Positions 30,701-40,430 of a stretch of 62,504 bases of DNA are shown piece after piece. The notes under the pieces were generated by a model. That model was not told the DNA's origin, did no database searches, and was given only the letters and a program-made list of their open reading frames with translations. Made by a program: the position numbers and the translations under genes. Source of the stretch: a virus; the IMG/VR virus record IMGVR_UViG_3300021437_000019, positions 1-62,504 of that record; one strand, written 5' to 3'. Positions within the stretch are counted from its first letter, which is position 1. Every line of letters starts with the position of its first letter.

Positions 30701-33700
30701 TCTGGAATTCTTCGCGCTTGTTTGCATCGCGCGTTTTTATGTCTTGCAGGATGGCGTCCCGTGACGCTTCAGTGCCAGAAATCCGCTCCGGGATCTGCGC
30801 GAGCCGAATCCGGTTCGTGATCGCCGACTGTTCGTGAATCTGTTTCAACTTCTGTAGGCGGTCCACATCGGCATCCGTTTGGACCTTTTCGAGCACGCGC
30901 TTGTCGCCGGTGGCAATCGCGGCCGCCTCGGCATAACTCAGCGTCGCACCGTCCACGTCTTCGAGTTCGCGCTGATCATAGCCGTGCTGCATCATCTCTT
31001 TGATAAAAGACGCCTTGCGCGCGATCGTGCTCCACATATAGGCGTCAAACGTGCCCTGAGTCACGTAGCGATAGATTTGCACGGTTGGGTTGGTATTTCC
31101 TTGCCGGATGATGCGGCCTTCCCGCTGTTCGATGTCTGACGGGCGCCACGGAGCATCTACGTGGTGAAGGGCCAAAAGGCGCTCCTGAATGTTCGTTCCA
31201 ACCCCCATCTTATCGCTCGAACCAATAATGACGGCCTTCTCGCCGGAGTTCACGGCATCGAATAGTGCCTGCTTGGCGGCGTCGCTTTTCGCGTCGTGGA
31301 TGAACGCAACCTGGTCGGCCGGCACGCCCATGCCAACCAGTTTGTTTTTCAGGTCCGCGTAGGCGTTGAACTGGCCGCGTTTCTTCCCGGCATCGCTCGG
31401 GGTCATCAAATCGAGCATGACGGCTTGGGCTCGCTTCGTGCTCCGCGTTTCATGGTAGATGTCGGCAACTTTCTTCGCCGCCGCGGCAATCTTGCTCTCG
31501 CCGTCGTCGTTTGCGCCCGGGACCATCGAGCGGTAGTCTAGCGCGACCTTCCGCCCCTCGCTCGTGATCTTGAGCATATTATCTTCGGTGGGATCGACTT
31601 CTTTCCTGCGGATGGCCTTGGCGCGCTCGCCGAGTGTCTGGATGTAGTCAAGTACCCGCTGGCTGGCGGGAACCTCGATTACCTTCGCCTTCCCGCCCTC
31701 GACGTCCGGCACCTTGACGATGCCCTCCAAGTCCTCCGGGTGAATCACATCGGCGGTCTGCCGGAACATGCGCTTGAGTTCCGGCACGTTCATAAACTTG
31801 GCGAAGCGGGTGCTCACGCGAAACTTTGTCGGATCCTCCGGCGAAACTTCCATGTTCTGTACGGTATTCCCGAAGGCGGCTGCCCAGGAATCGAAGTGCG
31901 ACAGGTTCCCGGCCTCAAGGCGCCCTTCATCGAGATACCGCATCATCGTGTAAATCTCGGCCATGGTGTTGCTGATCGGCGTGCCGGTTGCAAACGCCAC
32001 ATTCGCACCATTGTTCAGGTCGGAAATGTACTTCGTTTTCAAATACATATCGAACGCGCGCTGCGCGTCTGACTTCGGGATGCCATTGATATTCCCCATC
32101 TTCGTCGAGAAGAAGAGGTTCTTATACATATGCGCTTCGTCAACGTAAAGCGCGTCCACGCCGGTATCCTCAAAATTAATGGTGTTGTCTTTGCGTTCCC
32201 TGTTGGCCGCACGCTCCATTCGGACCTTGATGCGCTCTTTGGCCTTCTCCAACTCCTTCACCGTGCGCCGGTTACTCTGCCCGCGCTCGTCTTTCAGTTC
32301 TCGAATGTGATCTTCGAGCATGTCGAGTTGCTTCTGTGCGTAGCGCTGCAAGGTCTCGATGCTGACGGGAAGTAACCCAAAACTCGCGTGTGGAACAATT
32401 ACCGCATCCCAATCGCCAGTGGCAATGCGGCTCATAATCGTCTTGCGATTCTTTGCTTCAAAGTCCTCTTTTGAGGCCGCAAGAATGCGCGCCTGTGGGT
32501 AGAGTCGCAGGAAGTCCGCGCCCCATTGCTCGACCAGGTGGTTCGGAACGACGATCATGGGCTTCTTCGCCAGACCGAGGCGCCTCTTTTCCATGGCCGA
32601 GCCGATGATCGTGTACGTCTTGCCGGCACCGACAACGTGTGCCAGAAGGGTGTTGCCGCCCACAACGCTGCGCCAGATGGCATTCATCTGGTGCGGCCGC
32701 ATGGTGATGCCAGCAGATTTTCCGGGGAGTGTCAGGTGGGAGCCATCATAGTTTCGGTCAACGATGTTGTTCCGATTCTCGTTGTACCACTTCGTTAGTC
32801 GTTCGGCCCGGTCGGGGTCTTTGAACATCCACTTCGAGAACTCTTCCTCGATCTGTTCAAGTTTCTCGCGCGCGGCGAGGGTTTCTTTCTCATTGACGCT
32901 GCGCTTCCCGTCGGCAGCCTCATCATAAACCGTTGGGCGCTTGAGGTTTAACGCACCCTCGATGATCTCCAATGGGCGCATCCGCGCCGTGCCCCACTTC
33001 GTCTGTGCGGCCTCATTGTACCGGGCTTGCCCGTTTTCTAATTTCCAGATCGCTTCGCTCGCAATATGTCGGACGGTCGTGCGGTTGCCGTACCGCTGAT
33101 GACCCAAAATCGCTTCGTCGATGAAGTTCGCGATGTCTTCTTCGGGAATCCACGGCGTACCGAGTCGCACGCTGATCTCGCCGGGTTCTAGGTCTCGCGG
33201 CTGAACCTGCTTCAATGCCTCGACATTTTGCGTGAAGTCTTTGTCCAACTTCGCCGCTTCTTCCGCATCGCGCAGTTTCGCGCGCACGTCGCCAGAGAGG
33301 TATTCATCCTTCGTTTCCCAGTGTCCCTGCGGTGCCTGAAAAGCCAATCCCGCCGCGCGAAGTTCTGTCCTAATCTCGTCTTCTGGCCGCCCGGAAATCT
33401 TCGACATATAATCGAAGTCAATCTTCCCTTTCTCCGCGAGGGATGCCGGGAGCGCGTCCGCGACGTTGTCAACGCTCGTTACTTCCTTCCGCGGCGCGAT
33501 GGTCTGTTTGAAGAACACATCGGCCTTGCTAGCCGTGCGCTCTTTCGCGTTCCACTTCTCAAGCGCCAGAAGTAGCGGTGCGTCTGGATCTTCTGCGACG
33601 ATCCGGTAATTCTTTGGCTGGTTGAGGTAGCCGTGTTTCTTGACAAAAGCATCGTAGGCGCGGTTCAGGCGGCCGCGGATCGCCGTCAAGTCTTTCCCTG

Positions 33701-36700
33701 GCCTTCCATTCCCTTCGGCCTGGAATAGTTCGCGCGTGACATCGCGGATGCCAAGCATTTGTTTCAATGGCTCAACGTTCGCCTTTGGAAATTCCGCCCG
33801 ATGGACCATCTGCCCATCGCGGTTTTGGAAAACCCTGCCATCTTGGACCTTGTACCCCCACGGCTTCGTGTCACCCCAATCGGGGATGCTTTCGACGGTC
33901 GCGGCCCTGGTCACGGACGCCGGTGCTTCGTGCTCGCCCATGACTTGTTCGGGCAGCTTCTCGATCGCGCCCTTGAGCAATCCCGGCAGAGGCTCTTTTC
34001 CGGCCTTCAACTCATAGTTCTGCCCATGCCCATACATCGTCCCTTCGAGGGTATGTTCTCCGAGCGCCATCGACGGATGGTCGTGGAAATACTCATTTAC
34101 TTGGGCTTCGCCGCCAGGAAGTTCCATTTCTTTGGTGGCGACGAAGTTCTGGCCGCCGGGCTTTTCGCCCGTGCCGCGCTTGCGGAAGAACAGCATATCT
34201 GTCGTGACTTCGGTTCCAGCGTTCTTTTGGAACGCGCCACCGGGCAGGCGAATCGCGCCAATCAGGTCTGCGTGGTCAAGGAAGGCTTGCCGTGCGCGGT
34301 TGTCGTAAGCATCGAGGGAGTGGTGCGAAGTAATGATCGCCGCGAGGCCGCCCGGGCGCACCTTGTCAAGCATCCGAGCGATGAAATAGTTGTGAATGCT
34401 CTCGGTGAGATACTTCTTGCCTTTATAGGTAGGATCGTTGACAGGGTAGTTGCCGAATGGGACGTTCGAGATTGCAAGGTCGTAGAAGTCGTTCAGGCCC
34501 TTGAGTTCTTGGAAACGCTGAATGCGTACATCGGCATTCTGATAAAGTTGGCGAAGAATCTTGCCGGAAGTCTGGTCAAGTTCAATCGCGGTTTTCTTCG
34601 ATCCCGCGAAGATGTCGTCGGGCATTAAGCCGAGGAAATGGCCGATACCAGCCGAGGGTTCCAAGATGCGACCAGCCCTGAACCCAAGGCGGCTGACTGC
34701 ATCCCACATGGCGGTAACAACTTCAGGGGAAGTGTAGTGCGCGTTCGTGGTGGAACGTACTGCGGAGTCGTATTCTTCTTCTGTGAGGAGTTTCTTCAGT
34801 TCGGCGCGTTCATTGCGCCACTTGTCGTGGTTCTTGTTGAGGAGGTTCCCTGTCCACCCCCAACCACTGTAACGGACTAATTTGGCTTGTTCGTCGGGTG
34901 TGGCGTTGCGCCCGGAGGCTTCAAGTTCCTTGAGAACGCGGATGGCGGCGACGTTGAGTCGGTACTTTTCTTGAATGGAGCCTTCGCCAATGTGGTCGGT
35001 TTCGGTGATCCGGTAGTCGTTACCAGACTGGCCGGATCTGGACTGGACGGCTGGCTCTCCCCCAGGTGCGGCTGGTCCTCCTCGCTCGGCAACAGGTAAT
35101 GGTTCAACTTCGCCTCCCTCTGTGCCTCGAACGGGTGTATTCCGTTCTGGATGCTGCGCGCCGACTCCTCGACCGCTCGGTTCGCCGCGTTCTGCGCCCA
35201 ATCGTCCAGCTTGCCGGCTTGCGACAACTGGCTCGCCATTTTCGGCCGGTACTTTTCGAGGTGCTTCTTCGCCTCGACCGCCCATGGACTCAATTGCTTG
35301 GACATTGGCAGGCTCCTTCTCTGGCTGGATTGTGCGCTCCGGTTCTTCGTTTGTCAAGTGACTCAAGGGCACGAATTCGATACGGCCAATAGGCACCACG
35401 CCAGAACGGCCGGGGATACGCATGACGGCTTGCTGATCGACATCGACAATGGCCTCGCCGCGGCCCGCGTCCACTGACTGAATCTTCCCGGTGAGTTTCT
35501 GCCCCTTGGAATTGGTATAGCTTACGCGGTCGCCCTTTCTAAACTTTACACTTTCAGACGCGGCACCTTCGGCGGTCCGGGCAACCTCGGCAGGCTTGGT
35601 GGATGTATTTGCGGGGGCCGTGGCAACTTCGGCAACCCGATTTTCGGCAGGCTTGGCTTTGACGGCTTCGGACTTTTCGGCTGCTTCGGCAGTAGGCTTT
35701 TCGCCCTTTGCAAGAACTGGTTTACCTGCTGCGGACTCGCGTACTGGTTCTGCATTGACAGCCTCCATCTTGTCCATCAGCGCATGGCCCTCTGTCAGTT
35801 CGGCCACTGGAATCTGATCACCGGCCACCGCGCGCGCCTCAATGGATGCAACTTTTTGCTCAAGTTCGTGTTGGTCCATCGCCCGAAGAATTTCATCGGA
35901 TGAGGTCGATTCCGTTCCAATCTCCCCAAGATCATGTACACCAACGGCGGGGTGCACTTCCTCTGCGGCCTTGGACGCCGGCTGCCCCTTGGTCGGGAGT
36001 GCCTTCGCGCCTTCGTTAAGCGTGGTTTCGGTGCCATTGGCCTGCCTGGACACAATCCGATCATACGGGCCAGCCTTGGCGTCCACCGCTTCCGGGCCGA
36101 TGAGCGGCGTTTCCTTGCCCGTGCGCGTGTCGATCCTCACCCGCTGGACACCACTCGCTTTTTCATTGCGTGTGCGGCTGATTGCTTCAAGGCTTGCACC
36201 AGACTCCGCGCTGGCATTCGGAAGTCCCTGTACTGGCCGTGTCTCCGCAGACAACGGCGTTTCCGTGGCGGAAGTTTCCGGCTTGGGGATAGAGGCTTGC
36301 CGTCCCGCGACGACGTTCTCGGGCGTCTCTATGCCGATTTGCGCGCCGGGGAACTGGTCGGCAAGTTTCTGTGCTTGCGCCTGAACCGCTTCGGGCTTGC
36401 TGGTATCGACTACTGAGGCTTTCTGTTCTGTGCCCCTCGCGTCGCGGGCGACTACTGCGGCGGGTTGGCCTTGCGCGGCTGCCTCTTTCGTTTGGACATT
36501 GCCAAGGAGTTCACCGTACGTGCCATTCTTGACCGCCTTTCGAATGTCCGCTGGCGTCACACTGTCGTCGTGGTAGTACGTTCCCGCGCCTGGCTTGTCG
36601 CCCTTTACAATGGTCACATTGGCATCTTCCGGGGGTGCGGGGATCGTCTGCGTGCCCTTCGGGAAGTACACAACCTTGTTCGTACCCTTCGCCAGCGCAT

Positions 36701-37982
36701 CCACCTGGGCGTTGAGAGTTTCCGGCTTTTCGGGAACGGTCGCTTCACCGGCACCTACGGATGCGGGTGCACCGGGAAGTTGTGCCGGTTGAGGCGGTTG
36801 CTGTGGACGCTCAGGAACTTGCGGCGTGCGCTTCGCGGATACTTCCTGCCCTTCTGTCGCTTTCCGCGCCGCCTCAAATGTTTCTGCCTTGACCTGCTTC
36901 TCCGCGCCACCACCACGAACTGCGCCAACCGCTGCGGCACCACCAAGAGCGGCTTGCCCCAATCCTTCCAGAACCTTCGAAGCGTCTTTATCCTTCACGC
37001 CTTCGACGATGTTTCCGCCGCCCTGTGCGGCGAAGCCGCCCGCAGCGGCTTGTCCGGCAACCTTTCCAGCCGTCGCGGCTTTCTGCGCCTTTGCTGCCGC
37101 GATGATGGTCTCCTTCATCTTCGTTTCCACGTCAGCGAGCTCGGCACCCGTAGCTCCCGCTGCGCGCATCGCTTCATACTCTTGCGCTATCTTCGCCGCT
37201 CTGCCGCCAAACTGCCCGGCCTTCGAAAGCGCAACTGTCTCTCCAAGGCCGAGCGCGGAAACACCGAGCCCAATAGGAGACAAAAACATATCGTTAAGAG
37301 TTTTGACGGTATCGGCCGTCGCACCCGCAAAGAAGGCTTCGCCGCGTGTCTTGGGAATGTCGGGACGGTTCAGAAATTCGCTTGCAAGGTCGGTCAGTTC
37401 ACCGACATTCGAAGTGCGAACTCCAAGAGGGAATGGGTTGGTCGGTCCGGGTTCCGTAAAAGCGGGAAGTGGCATCTTGCGTGAGCCGGATTGGAGGTCA
37501 GTGGAGAATTGATCCTGGGCACGCTGCGCCTCTTCAATCCCCTCGGCGGTAGTCGGGCCCCCACGCTGCGCGCTGGCTCCAATCTCGGCGGGGTTCAATT
37601 TCCTTGTACGCTCGGTTTCAGCGGCAAGAGCTGCGCGCTCGGCCGCTTGCTGCTCCTCGACGGTTTGCGGAGTCTGAGAAGGATCGTAGTAGCGATTCGT
37701 GAACGGATTTAGCGGAATTTTTGTGGCATCAACAAAAGGAGGATTCTGCGGAGGGGGCAGCTTCGTCATCGGCTGTCCCATCTTCGCTGCGCGCGTGCTC
37801 AGTGGGGTTGTCTGTGTTTCGGGGGATTGTCCTGTGGCAAGTTCGTTCAGAGTTGGGGTGCGAAGGTTTGTTCCCGGCTTCGGCCCGCGGATCGCTGAAA
37901 GGATTGGGTCGTCTTCTTCCTCGTCAGCAACCGCAACTCCACCGCCGCCCTGAATCGCTTTCAGGATAGGGTCGTCTGCCAT
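27660..37982 (-). CDS. Giant polyvalent (DarB-like) protein: methyltransferase + helicase + LPD38
   Basis: The 3440-residue protein is likely carried in the virion and injected with the DNA. Rough layout: disordered Ala/Pro/Lys-rich N-terminus (1-1000); N6-type methyltransferase with motif I LEPSAGIGHFLG (about 1107) and SNVPFGNYP in place of NPPF (about 1169); SNF2/DEAD-like helicase with Walker A HVVGAGKT (about 1781), YVDEAHMYKN (about 1944), ATGTPISNTMAE and motif VI QREGRIIRQGN (about 2284); coiled coils; then a hydrophobic segment and an LPD38-like C-terminal domain (about 3130-3350). Relatives such as P1 DarB protect incoming DNA from restriction. AGGAC precedes the ATG. Confidence 0.88.
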   Translation of the reverse strand: MADDPILKAIQGGGGVAVADEEEDDPILSAIRGPKPGTNLRTPTLNELATGQSPETQTTPLSTRAAKMGQPMTKLPPPQNPPFVDATKIPLNPFTNRYYDPSQTPQTVEEQQAAERAALAAETERTRKLNPAEIGASAQRGGPTTAEGIEEAQRAQDQFSTDLQSGSRKMPLPAFTEPGPTNPFPLGVRTSNVGELTDLASEFLNRPDIPKTRGEAFFAGATADTVKTLNDMFLSPIGLGVSALGLGETVALSKAGQFGGRAAKIAQEYEAMRAAGATGAELADVETKMKETIIAAAKAQKAATAGKVAGQAAAGGFAAQGGGNIVEGVKDKDASKVLEGLGQAALGGAAAVGAVRGGGAEKQVKAETFEAARKATEGQEVSAKRTPQVPERPQQPPQPAQLPGAPASVGAGEATVPEKPETLNAQVDALAKGTNKVVYFPKGTQTIPAPPEDANVTIVKGDKPGAGTYYHDDSVTPADIRKAVKNGTYGELLGNVQTKEAAAQGQPAAVVARDARGTEQKASVVDTSKPEAVQAQAQKLADQFPGAQIGIETPENVVAGRQASIPKPETSATETPLSAETRPVQGLPNASAESGASLEAISRTRNEKASGVQRVRIDTRTGKETPLIGPEAVDAKAGPYDRIVSRQANGTETTLNEGAKALPTKGQPASKAAEEVHPAVGVHDLGEIGTESTSSDEILRAMDQHELEQKVASIEARAVAGDQIPVAELTEGHALMDKMEAVNAEPVRESAAGKPVLAKGEKPTAEAAEKSEAVKAKPAENRVAEVATAPANTSTKPAEVARTAEGAASESVKFRKGDRVSYTNSKGQKLTGKIQSVDAGRGEAIVDVDQQAVMRIPGRSGVVPIGRIEFVPLSHLTNEEPERTIQPEKEPANVQAIESMGGRGEEAPRKVPAENGEPVVASRQAGRLGAERGEPSGRGVGAQHPERNTPVRGTEGGEVEPLPVAERGGPAAPGGEPAVQSRSGQSGNDYRITETDHIGEGSIQEKYRLNVAAIRVLKELEASGRNATPDEQAKLVRYSGWGWTGNLLNKNHDKWRNERAELKKLLTEEEYDSAVRSTTNAHYTSPEVVTAMWDAVSRLGFRAGRILEPSAGIGHFLGLMPDDIFAGSKKTAIELDQTSGKILRQLYQNADVRIQRFQELKGLNDFYDLAISNVPFGNYPVNDPTYKGKKYLTESIHNYFIARMLDKVRPGGLAAIITSHHSLDAYDNRARQAFLDHADLIGAIRLPGGAFQKNAGTEVTTDMLFFRKRGTGEKPGGQNFVATKEMELPGGEAQVNEYFHDHPSMALGEHTLEGTMYGHGQNYELKAGKEPLPGLLKGAIEKLPEQVMGEHEAPASVTRAATVESIPDWGDTKPWGYKVQDGRVFQNRDGQMVHRAEFPKANVEPLKQMLGIRDVTRELFQAEGNGRPGKDLTAIRGRLNRAYDAFVKKHGYLNQPKNYRIVAEDPDAPLLLALEKWNAKERTASKADVFFKQTIAPRKEVTSVDNVADALPASLAEKGKIDFDYMSKISGRPEDEIRTELRAAGLAFQAPQGHWETKDEYLSGDVRAKLRDAEEAAKLDKDFTQNVEALKQVQPRDLEPGEISVRLGTPWIPEEDIANFIDEAILGHQRYGNRTTVRHIASEAIWKLENGQARYNEAAQTKWGTARMRPLEIIEGALNLKRPTVYDEAADGKRSVNEKETLAAREKLEQIEEEFSKWMFKDPDRAERLTKWYNENRNNIVDRNYDGSHLTLPGKSAGITMRPHQMNAIWRSVVGGNTLLAHVVGAGKTYTIIGSAMEKRRLGLAKKPMIVVPNHLVEQWGADFLRLYPQARILAASKEDFEAKNRKTIMSRIATGDWDAVIVPHASFGLLPVSIETLQRYAQKQLDMLEDHIRELKDERGQSNRRTVKELEKAKERIKVRMERAANRERKDNTINFEDTGVDALYVDEAHMYKNLFFSTKMGNINGIPKSDAQRAFDMYLKTKYISDLNNGANVAFATGTPISNTMAEIYTMMRYLDEGRLEAGNLSHFDSWAAAFGNTVQNMEVSPEDPTKFRVSTRFAKFMNVPELKRMFRQTADVIHPEDLEGIVKVPDVEGGKAKVIEVPASQRVLDYIQTLGERAKAIRRKEVDPTEDNMLKITSEGRKVALDYRSMVPGANDDGESKIAAAAKKVADIYHETRSTKRAQAVMLDLMTPSDAGKKRGQFNAYADLKNKLVGMGVPADQVAFIHDAKSDAAKQALFDAVNSGEKAVIIGSSDKMGVGTNIQERLLALHHVDAPWRPSDIEQREGRIIRQGNTNPTVQIYRYVTQGTFDAYMWSTIARKASFIKEMMQHGYDQRELEDVDGATLSYAEAAAIATGDKRVLEKVQTDADVDRLQKLKQIHEQSAITNRIRLAQIPERISGTEASRDAILQDIKTRDANKREEFQMTVGKKTYTDRKDAGAALNAAVEANRGSGRMKVGTFQGFDIEADGSGNPYLYGKSSHGFTVNHESPIGTIQSAERNIGNLETYAANREEDIKALRRDLEARKAELEKPFNKQAQLNKLLAKQKELNEALAVNKEDKTMAGAREGQEFDDNFKEIAPSHVVPGEGEGLSEIPRRIVNPENPEAGFGFNPLIELGHLIYRAFRALRGKRVPASGEPIPVGARVESSGVPRTAPDKRPVEHAGNIRLDKLNAPEDVLNEIRRAAKENAPEFNEQRRGSIPFNETRDMAKKLVEEGMFTEKDLKSMKAGTALNAEELQAARSMLIASAQKVREAAAKVRTNGNVDNVLAFQEALLRHDGIQKAVSGAVAEAGRALSQQRMVAKALEGKDQTAHERVLEALGGKELSEDAARRLAEIPEDDSVALNNFLRSQKHWTTAQKIEAYWIANVLSSPRTPIKKVLGDVSLGIVETARRFVDVPVDKIMAAIQGRKSETTLREALVAPLSYLSALPEGIRKASYIIMHGFDTGDPLTFELPRRYEFPGGIKNPLNVPGRALSAATKFFQVLAFQGEMHAQAVRQAASEGLKGEGLKNRAAELIQHPTEDMIDAAMKAGEFQTFTERPDVLSRILMSMRDKVALPKGIPLIGGLHPLRFVIPFVQIPYNLTKHSLRYSPFGFARLNDFEHAKSPEATKTISRALIGTAIVGLFAYFAAKKMLTGAAPNDPAGRDEFYRSGKQPYSIKIGNRWVSYKAAGPFALTAAAVAAWHDRNEKKNDMPATDQILAFGGAMGRALADESFLRGLKGGLDAMQDPERFSGRLVSSWLGGFVPMESALRTLGDALDPTVRNPQTMYERIAAGLPVLSKTVAPKLDTLGRPSTKEGSSGFAALFPGGFSKDEPKSAIDAELDRLNKLGLKNVGFAGKHLVVEGYKVALSIDEQDRYQKLRGAYLQSYLRQTFNAPEYKQMSDEDKIQASEDAIHQAERDARAQIGDQILAERLKKVRSAAIPRRPPGAAMTATP
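35538..35553 (-). promoter_or_regulatory. Dispersed motif variant inside the giant gene
   Basis: The minus strand AAGTGTAAAGTTTAGA differs from the consensus at one base. It encodes Ser-Val-Lys-Phe-Arg in the linker-rich N-terminal part. It may be coincidental or mark an internal site. Confidence 0.35.
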
Positions 37983-37985
37983 GTC

Positions 37986-39443
37986 CTACTGTTCTTCGTC
38001 GTCTGTAACGGAACTTGCTGTTGGACTAAGACCTGCGGCTTTCGCGTCCTCCGGAGAGAGTGACAACCGTTTCTTGCCTTGCTTCGAACGGTCGCGGATA
38101 TGTTGGCGAATCTTCGGCAACATCGCCTGTAGGCGTTTCTGTGCATCCGGATCGCCCACCTGAAGGCCGTTCAGGAATTGAATGGCCTTGTCGGGATCGT
38201 TGCCGTTACGCTTTAGGGCTTCCGCCGCGTAGGTTTCAACCTGTGAATTTACCTCGTTCGTCTTATCTGTTCGATCTGCCGCGCGGTCGGGTACTGGCTG
38301 GCGCGTGTTGTCAGTCGAAGCAATTTTCTTTCCAAATGTCGGGCTGTTCGGATTCGTGTCGAGAATGTTATCCGTCTCGATACCGGCACCATTCCGACTG
38401 GCGCGCACCACCGCCTTTGGTGTGTTGTATCCCGGGGATCGGAGTGGAATGCTCGCAGCCACACCAGAAGGCGACTGGCTCGCCGTTCCGCTTCCCGGCG
38501 TTAACCCTCCCGGAGAACCCGGTATCTCGTCAAATGGCCCTGTCCGCGAAGTCACTCCCGTAATAGGATTTTTCATTCTCTGAAAATTCGGCCTGCTTGG
38601 ATTGTCGATGCCAAATGGCGGTCTGGTTGGCAGTGGAACCGCACCGGATGGAGAAATGCTCGACGGTAGTGGTACGGCACCAGAAGACCCGGAACCGCCG
38701 GGAAGCGGAACGGCCCCAGATGTTGTGGCGCCCGGTAATGTCAACAACCTTGTGGGTGCCTGGCCGTGCTTATCGTAAGTGACGATGCCCTGATCAGTAT
38801 TCGTCGCCGCGTAGTCGGCGTTGCTCTCTGGCTGGATTCCCTCGATCGGCTCGTACCGCAACGTGTGCGGGTTCAGAGTCATGTAAATTTCGTTGCCCTG
38901 CGGATCGTGCCCCTTGATCGCGTTTGGCACACGGCTAATCGGCGGCAACTGCATCTCGTGCAGCGTGCGGGCGTATTCGAGCAAGTTCTTGAATTGATCG
39001 TTCACTTGCTGACGCTGGAGCATCATCTTCTGCATCTGGAATGCACGCTGACGGTCATAGAAATCTTGCGCCGCGCCAAAACCGCCGCCGGGATGCCCCT
39101 TGCCGCCAGCGAGTCCAATCAAGCCGCCTTGCAAAGCTGGGCCAAGTACCCGCGCCAGCATCCCCCACTTCGTCAGTTTGCCGTTATCGTTGTCCGGATG
39201 TCCCGCTCCGGGTAACCCAAGATTTTGCATGAAGTCGCCAAATCCCGTAGTGCGCGTAACTGGAAGATTTACCGATGGGCGCGCGCCACCGGTCGCGTTC
39301 AGCGGATCAACACCTGGCGGAAGGGGGCTTGGTGCGCTGACGCCGTTGGCGTCCGTACTTGCTGGCGCTCCGAAATCAGACTGGTCCGTGCTCCCGCTGG
39401 CCTGTGTCAACGGCATTTGATCTGTCTGATGCGTGTGGCACAT
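37986..39443 (-). CDS. Putative internal virion protein (linker-rich)
   Basis: The 485-residue product begins Met-Cys (MCHTHQTDQ), has a Pro/Ser/Gly-rich first half (repeated SGAVPLP), a helical middle (FQMQKMMLQRQQVNDQFKNL) and a basic C-terminus (KQGKKRLSLSPEDAKAAG). Position between tail genes and the giant polyvalent protein matches internal or ejection proteins of podoviruses. AGGAGC precedes the ATG. Confidence 0.55.
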   Translation of the reverse strand: MCHTHQTDQMPLTQASGSTDQSDFGAPASTDANGVSAPSPLPPGVDPLNATGGARPSVNLPVTRTTGFGDFMQNLGLPGAGHPDNDNGKLTKWGMLARVLGPALQGGLIGLAGGKGHPGGGFGAAQDFYDRQRAFQMQKMMLQRQQVNDQFKNLLEYARTLHEMQLPPISRVPNAIKGHDPQGNEIYMTLNPHTLRYEPIEGIQPESNADYAATNTDQGIVTYDKHGQAPTRLLTLPGATTSGAVPLPGGSGSSGAVPLPSSISPSGAVPLPTRPPFGIDNPSRPNFQRMKNPITGVTSRTGPFDEIPGSPGGLTPGSGTASQSPSGVAASIPLRSPGYNTPKAVVRASRNGAGIETDNILDTNPNSPTFGKKIASTDNTRQPVPDRAADRTDKTNEVNSQVETYAAEALKRNGNDPDKAIQFLNGLQVGDPDAQKRLQAMLPKIRQHIRDRSKQGKKRLSLSPEDAKAAGLSPTASSVTDDEEQ

Positions 39444-39450
39444 GAAGCTC

Positions 39451-39972
39451 CTATACGGAGAAAAGTCCCGGATTCTGCACAAGTCCCTGTGCCAATCCAC
39501 CAACAAAGTTCCCGAACCCGCCGCTGTTCACCGGTGGCGCACTGAGCACTGAGCCCGCCGCGCCACTGCCTGCGGTAGCGTAACCCAAAGGATTCAGCAT
39601 GTTCGCGGCGTTTTCCTTTGCCGCCTCGTTTGCGCCAAGCGCGCCAACGATGTTGCTGTCAAAGCCCCGCGCCAAGTTTGCGTTGAAGTCTCCGACGACT
39701 CCTTCCTTAAATCCCGATGGAAGCGTATCGCCAAAACCGGACAAGCGGCGCAATAACGACGCCCGCTCCGGGGCCGCCGCGCGCGCCAGCGTGCCGTTGT
39801 TGAAATCAATCAGGTCGTTGAAATACGGCAGGCCGTTCTTCAACCGGTCCATCAAAAATGGGGTTTGCGCGTTATTCCGCTGCGTGTATCCGGCCGTCAG
39901 TGCCCGGTTCAAGTCGATCTGTGACTGCGCCGATTGCTTTTTTTCATCCGCAAGTGCATCGCCCCCACACAT
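39451..39972 (-). CDS. Putative internal virion protein
   Basis: The 173-residue helical, Ala/Asn/Gly-rich protein (KKQSAQSQIDLNRALTAGYT...; ARGFDSNIVGALGANEAAKE) starts Met-Cys (MCGGDA) with GGAGG upstream. It resembles small ejection proteins in composition and place. The C-terminus is Gly-rich and hydrophobic (GGFGNFVGGLAQGLVQN), perhaps membrane-active. Confidence 0.55.
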   Translation of the reverse strand: MCGGDALADEKKQSAQSQIDLNRALTAGYTQRNNAQTPFLMDRLKNGLPYFNDLIDFNNGTLARAAAPERASLLRRLSGFGDTLPSGFKEGVVGDFNANLARGFDSNIVGALGANEAAKENAANMLNPLGYATAGSGAAGSVLSAPPVNSGGFGNFVGGLAQGLVQNPGLFSV

Positions 39973-39995
39973 GGAACCTCCGGCCGCATTTGCGG

Positions 39996-40430
39996 CTAAA
40001 CTTCCACTTCCCATCGGTTCGCTGGCTTCGCCCGAATTAGCCGTAAAAATCCACGCCAGAACCGTTCTTTCTCCGGTGCCACATGCACCATGATCCGCGT
40101 ACCGACGCCGAACTGATCCTGCAGAAACGCCGCGGCGCGCTTCATCAGCATGTCGCGCACGCCGCGCGCCAGTTCGCGGCCTTCTTCGTCGTCAGCGGAC
40201 GTCACATGGAAGGTCGGGCAATCCAGCATGAATCGCAGGATTGTCAGTCCGTGAACGGTGTAACCCTCGTCACTTTCGCTTACCACGGCCCATGCCTTCA
40301 GGTTCCCGTGCAGCGGAATCCGCCCGCCAAATTCGTTCTCGCAATACTTCTGGACTGCATCGAATAGGTGCGGATTCTTCGGGTTCGTCGAACCTTCGAA
40401 AAACTCGACAGGGAAGATTGCCCTTGTCAT
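39996..40430 (-). CDS. Hypothetical protein, possibly acetyltransferase-like
   Basis: The 144-residue alpha/beta protein contains WAVVSESDEGYTVHGLTILR and ARGVRDMLMKRAAAFLQDQF, reminiscent of the GNAT-like proteins found beside podovirus ejection genes. No acetyl-CoA loop is obvious. ATGA overlap with the upstream gene. Confidence 0.45.
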   Translation of the reverse strand: MTRAIFPVEFFEGSTNPKNPHLFDAVQKYCENEFGGRIPLHGNLKAWAVVSESDEGYTVHGLTILRFMLDCPTFHVTSADDEEGRELARGVRDMLMKRAAAFLQDQFGVGTRIMVHVAPEKERFWRGFLRLIRAKPANRWEVEV

